From: Desulfovibrio oxyclinae DSM 11498
Lineage (GTDB): Bacteria > Desulfobacterota > Desulfovibrionia > Desulfovibrionales > Desulfovibrionaceae
Length of the DNA stretch: 64,000 nt
Assembly (NCBI RefSeq): GCF_000375485.1
Contig: NZ_AQXE01000012.1
Location: 28,825-92,824, forward strand
Direction: 5' to 3'
The notes under the pieces are model-generated. The model was not told the DNA's origin, did not search any database, and was given only the letters and a program-made list of their open reading frames with translations. Both the position numbers and the translations under genes were made by a program. Below, one piece after another: positions 61,292 to 64,000 of the stretch (position 1 is the first letter of the stretch; each line of letters opens with the position of its first letter).

Positions 61292-64000
61292 ATGCCGAGA
61301 TTCAGGGGCTTCAGATCCATATCCTCCCAACTGACGTACGGGTTCATCATCCTTGCGGTGATATGCGTCTTCACGTCGGGCGGCCTGCTCCTCACCATCG
61401 CTCACAAATATACCTCGCAGGACAGGCAACGCCTCCTTTCACTGGAAGGCAGACTCGCGGCGGAACGGATCAGCGGCTATTCCGAAAGCCTCTTCAACCG
61501 ACTCAACTATCTGGCCAACATCCCGGACCTCATGGCACTGCCGCAGGACTCGGTGCGCAGCCTGCTGGAAGGACTCAAACGGCTCAACAGCGCCTATACC
61601 GCCCTGTGCGTGGCCGACCTTGAAGGCAACCCGGTAGCCAAGGCCGGACGAGACGTTCCCCCGCGACTGCCGCGAAACGAAGTCTTTGCCATGGCGGCCA
61701 GGTCGCGTTTCAACGCCATCGGCCCTCTTGAAGTGCTACAGGATGAAGACGTGCCGGCCATTGAGGTCGCCGTGCCCATTCGCGACAATGCGGGAGTGAC
61801 CAACGGCATCTTCTGGGCCCGGATCAACCTCAAATACCTTATGCTGGTGCTCGGGGACCTGCCCATCGGAAGAACCGGTTACGGCTATATTCTCGATGAT
61901 CGCAACTTCGGCATCGCGCTGGACGTGCGCGGCGAACCGGTCCTCAAGAAACTCGAAAACGACCGGCTTGAAGAGCGGCTTTCCCGCGGACTTGGATACG
62001 GTGCGAGGGGTGAGCCATACACTGGACTGCGAGGAGAGAAAGTCCTTGGCACCATGTCCCCGGTGACCAGCCTCGGGCTCAGGCTCGTGGTGGAAATGCC
62101 TCAGGCCGAAGTCAACAGACCCCAGCGCATCATGATCAACGCCATGGTCGCCACGCTTCTCGTGCTCGGAGTCCTCGGGGGCATTTCGGCATATCTTTAC
62201 TCCCGACGAGTCGTCACTCCCCTGAACACGCTGACTCGCGCCGTAGAGCAGGTGGGCAGGGGCGATCTCAGCACCTCCATAGGGTACGACAGCAGCAACG
62301 AGCTGGGCATCCTCGCGCGCAACTTCAACACCATGACTTCCCGGCTTCGGGAACTATTACAAAGCCTGAACGAGGAGATCCGAGAACGCAGGCAGGCCGA
62401 ACAGGCGCTCAGGCTGGCCGAACAACGCTACCGCAGCATCTTCGAGCGGGCACAGGAAGGCATTGTGCAGGCCGATCCCGAAGGCGGCTTCATCATGGCC
62501 AACCCGGCAGCAGCCAGAATCTTCAATTTCGACACACCGGAAGAGCTGGTCGAATACAGCAAACGACATCCCGAGAATTTCTATGTGGATCCGTCGCAGC
62601 GCACAAAGTTCATCGAAACTCTCAAAATGGGACTCTCGGTCGAGGGTAGTGAAATCGAGATGATCCGCCGGAATGGAGAGCACATCTGGGTCTACATTCT
62701 CGCACAGCCAACCCTCAACGATGACGGACAACTGCAACGCATTGACGCGACCTTCCAGGACGTGACTGAACGCCACAAGGCCGAGGACGCGCTGGCGGAG
62801 CTCAATGCGAACCTTGAAAGGACGGTTGAACAGCGCACGCAGGACCTGTTCCTCAAGGCGCAGGAACTGGAAGAGGCCAATCACAGGCTGCGACAGCTGG
62901 ACAAGATGAAGTCCGCGTTTCTTTCTTCGGTTTCGCACGAGCTGCGGACTCCGCTGACGTCCATACTTGGTTTTGCCAAGCTCATCCGCAAGGAGTTCCA
63001 ACGCACTTTCTCCAAGACGTGCAAGGAGGACGGAGATCTCGAACGCAAGGCATATCGCATCGTCAAGAACCTTCAGGTGGTGGAAAAGGAAGGAGACCGC
63101 CTCACGAGGCTTGTCAACGAAGTGCTGGACCTCAACAAAATCGAGTCCGGTAAGGTAGACTGGCATTACGAGGAAGTGGACGTCGAGGAGCTGATCGGTC
63201 ACGCCGCGTCGCTGGTACGCGGCCAGTTCTCCGGCAAACCCGGCGTGGAGCTTCACGCACATGCCTCCCCCGGCCTGCCCCTTCTGCAGGTGGACCGCGA
63301 CAGGATGACGCAGGTGCTCATCAACCTGCTCAGCAACGCGGAAAAATTCACCGACTCGGGCATGGTCACCATCCGGGCCACAGGGTCCGGATCCAATTTC
63401 ATCAGAATCGAAGTGACGGACACGGGCCGCGGCATCCCCGAAGAGGAACTTGAGGCCATTTTCGATAAATTCCAGCAGGTACGACAGGGCGATACCCTGC
63501 GCTCCAGCCAGCAGGGAACCGGCCTCGGTCTGGCGATCAGCAGAAACATCGTGGAACACCACGGTGGTCGCATCTGGGCCGAATCCCGCGTGGACGAAGG
63601 CAGCACGTTCATCATCGAACTTCCGCTGACCTATGTTCCGGAAGAGCGACTCCCAGACATGCTCATGCCGGATGCTTCAGCCCCCCTCGTTTTGATCGTT
63701 GATGACGACGCCGGGCAACGCCACTATCTTTCCGGAATACTCATCCGGGCCGGCTTCCGCGTCGAAACCGCCGGGGACGGCGGCACCGCATTGAGGATGG
63801 CGCGCCGGATGCGTCCGGACATCATCACCATGGACATCATGATGCCGGGCATGGACGGAATCGAAACCGTCGAATGGCTCCGCAAAGACCCCGAGCTGGC
63901 GGATATCCCTGTCATCGCCCTCACCATCGTGCAGGACAAAAGCCGCAACATCGGTCAGGCCAGCCTGAGCAAACCCGTGGCCCCCCAGCCTCTCATCGAC
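61292..64000 (+). CDS. Sensor histidine kinase with C-terminal receiver (truncated by window end)
   Basis: The open frame runs from ATG 61292 to the last base (903 codons, no stop), so the gene continues outside. Order: transmembrane helix 1 (about 15-38), an extracytoplasmic Cache-like region (about 40-285), helix 2 (about 285-305), HAMP, a PAS domain (about 385-495), a coiled coil, HisKA with His549 (SSVSHELRTP), HATPase (GTGLGLAIS), and a receiver with VDDD and Asp848 (TMDIMMPGMDG). The receiver end is missing. The ribosome site is weak (CGGGACC). It follows the hydrolase by 75 bp, co-oriented. Confidence 0.9.
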   Translation, partial: MPRFRGFRSISSQLTYGFIILAVICVFTSGGLLLTIAHKYTSQDRQRLLSLEGRLAAERISGYSESLFNRLNYLANIPDLMALPQDSVRSLLEGLKRLNSAYTALCVADLEGNPVAKAGRDVPPRLPRNEVFAMAARSRFNAIGPLEVLQDEDVPAIEVAVPIRDNAGVTNGIFWARINLKYLMLVLGDLPIGRTGYGYILDDRNFGIALDVRGEPVLKKLENDRLEERLSRGLGYGARGEPYTGLRGEKVLGTMSPVTSLGLRLVVEMPQAEVNRPQRIMINAMVATLLVLGVLGGISAYLYSRRVVTPLNTLTRAVEQVGRGDLSTSIGYDSSNELGILARNFNTMTSRLRELLQSLNEEIRERRQAEQALRLAEQRYRSIFERAQEGIVQADPEGGFIMANPAAARIFNFDTPEELVEYSKRHPENFYVDPSQRTKFIETLKMGLSVEGSEIEMIRRNGEHIWVYILAQPTLNDDGQLQRIDATFQDVTERHKAEDALAELNANLERTVEQRTQDLFLKAQELEEANHRLRQLDKMKSAFLSSVSHELRTPLTSILGFAKLIRKEFQRTFSKTCKEDGDLERKAYRIVKNLQVVEKEGDRLTRLVNEVLDLNKIESGKVDWHYEEVDVEELIGHAASLVRGQFSGKPGVELHAHASPGLPLLQVDRDRMTQVLINLLSNAEKFTDSGMVTIRATGSGSNFIRIEVTDTGRGIPEEELEAIFDKFQQVRQGDTLRSSQQGTGLGLAISRNIVEHHGGRIWAESRVDEGSTFIIELPLTYVPEERLPDMLMPDASAPLVLIVDDDAGQRHYLSGILIRAGFRVETAGDGGTALRMARRMRPDIITMDIMMPGMDGIETVEWLRKDPELADIPVIALTIVQDKSRNIGQASLSKPVAPQPLID

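Overview
The window is a single high-GC, densely packed bacterial chromosome segment. I infer a strictly or mainly anaerobic, motile, Gram-negative member of the Desulfovibrionales (Desulfovibrio/Pseudodesulfovibrio-like). The reasons are the anaerobic GlpABC-type glycerol-3-phosphate dehydrogenase with Hdr-like iron-sulfur subunits, an outer-membrane BamD lipoprotein, a sigma-54-type promoter and many large hybrid sensor kinases. This assignment rests on gene content and style, not on a marker-gene comparison. No rRNA, tRNA, CRISPR array, IS element or integrase was seen.

Region 1 (1-13.4 kb) is a glycerol catabolism divergon. Leftward runs a six-gene ABC importer (glpS-T-P-Q-U-V). Rightward runs glpA-glpB-glpC, an HdrB-like CCG subunit and glpK. 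Glycerol is imported by ATP hydrolysis, phosphorylated by GlpK and oxidised by GlpAB, with electrons passing to a membrane iron-sulfur/cytochrome-like module. The two ATPases look like an asymmetric pair with one degenerate ATP site.

Region 2 (13.4-31.9 kb) holds metabolic and quality-control genes. These are a lone GT-like protein, acetyl-CoA synthetase beneath a LytTR regulator with a dead receiver, metF, a phosphoesterase, a molybdopterin oxidoreductase, an N-degron operon (clpS-clpA-thioesterase-aat), a CYTH protein and crcB with DUF190. It ends with a chemotaxis operon (MCP, cheA, cheB) whose MCP carries a C-terminal H-NOX haem domain.

Region 3 (31.9-48.3 kb) is mostly leftward housekeeping: DUF2062, a second-type EF-G, bamD, trxB-trxA, tsaD, class I fbp, small envelope/division proteins, pgsA, an Mrp-type Fe-S carrier, a DUF368 transporter and pcm. 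Rightward genes are a CBS protein, an M23 peptidase and yhhQ, the last divergent from queF.

Region 4 (48.3-64 kb) is the accessory-looking part. A TetR gene has two palindromes in its promoter. A 480-bp non-coding stretch then carries a terminator, an enhancer-like inverted repeat and a near-perfect sigma-54 promoter. After these comes a solitary phage-CII-like regulator and a co-oriented phosphorelay island: a Cache lipoprotein, a hybrid kinase, a free HPt protein, a REC-PAS kinase, REC-HDOD, REC-degenerate HD-GYP, a hybrid kinase ending in HPt, a small alpha/beta hydrolase, and a further kinase-REC protein cut by the window end. This island is the best candidate for an undescribed signalling system.
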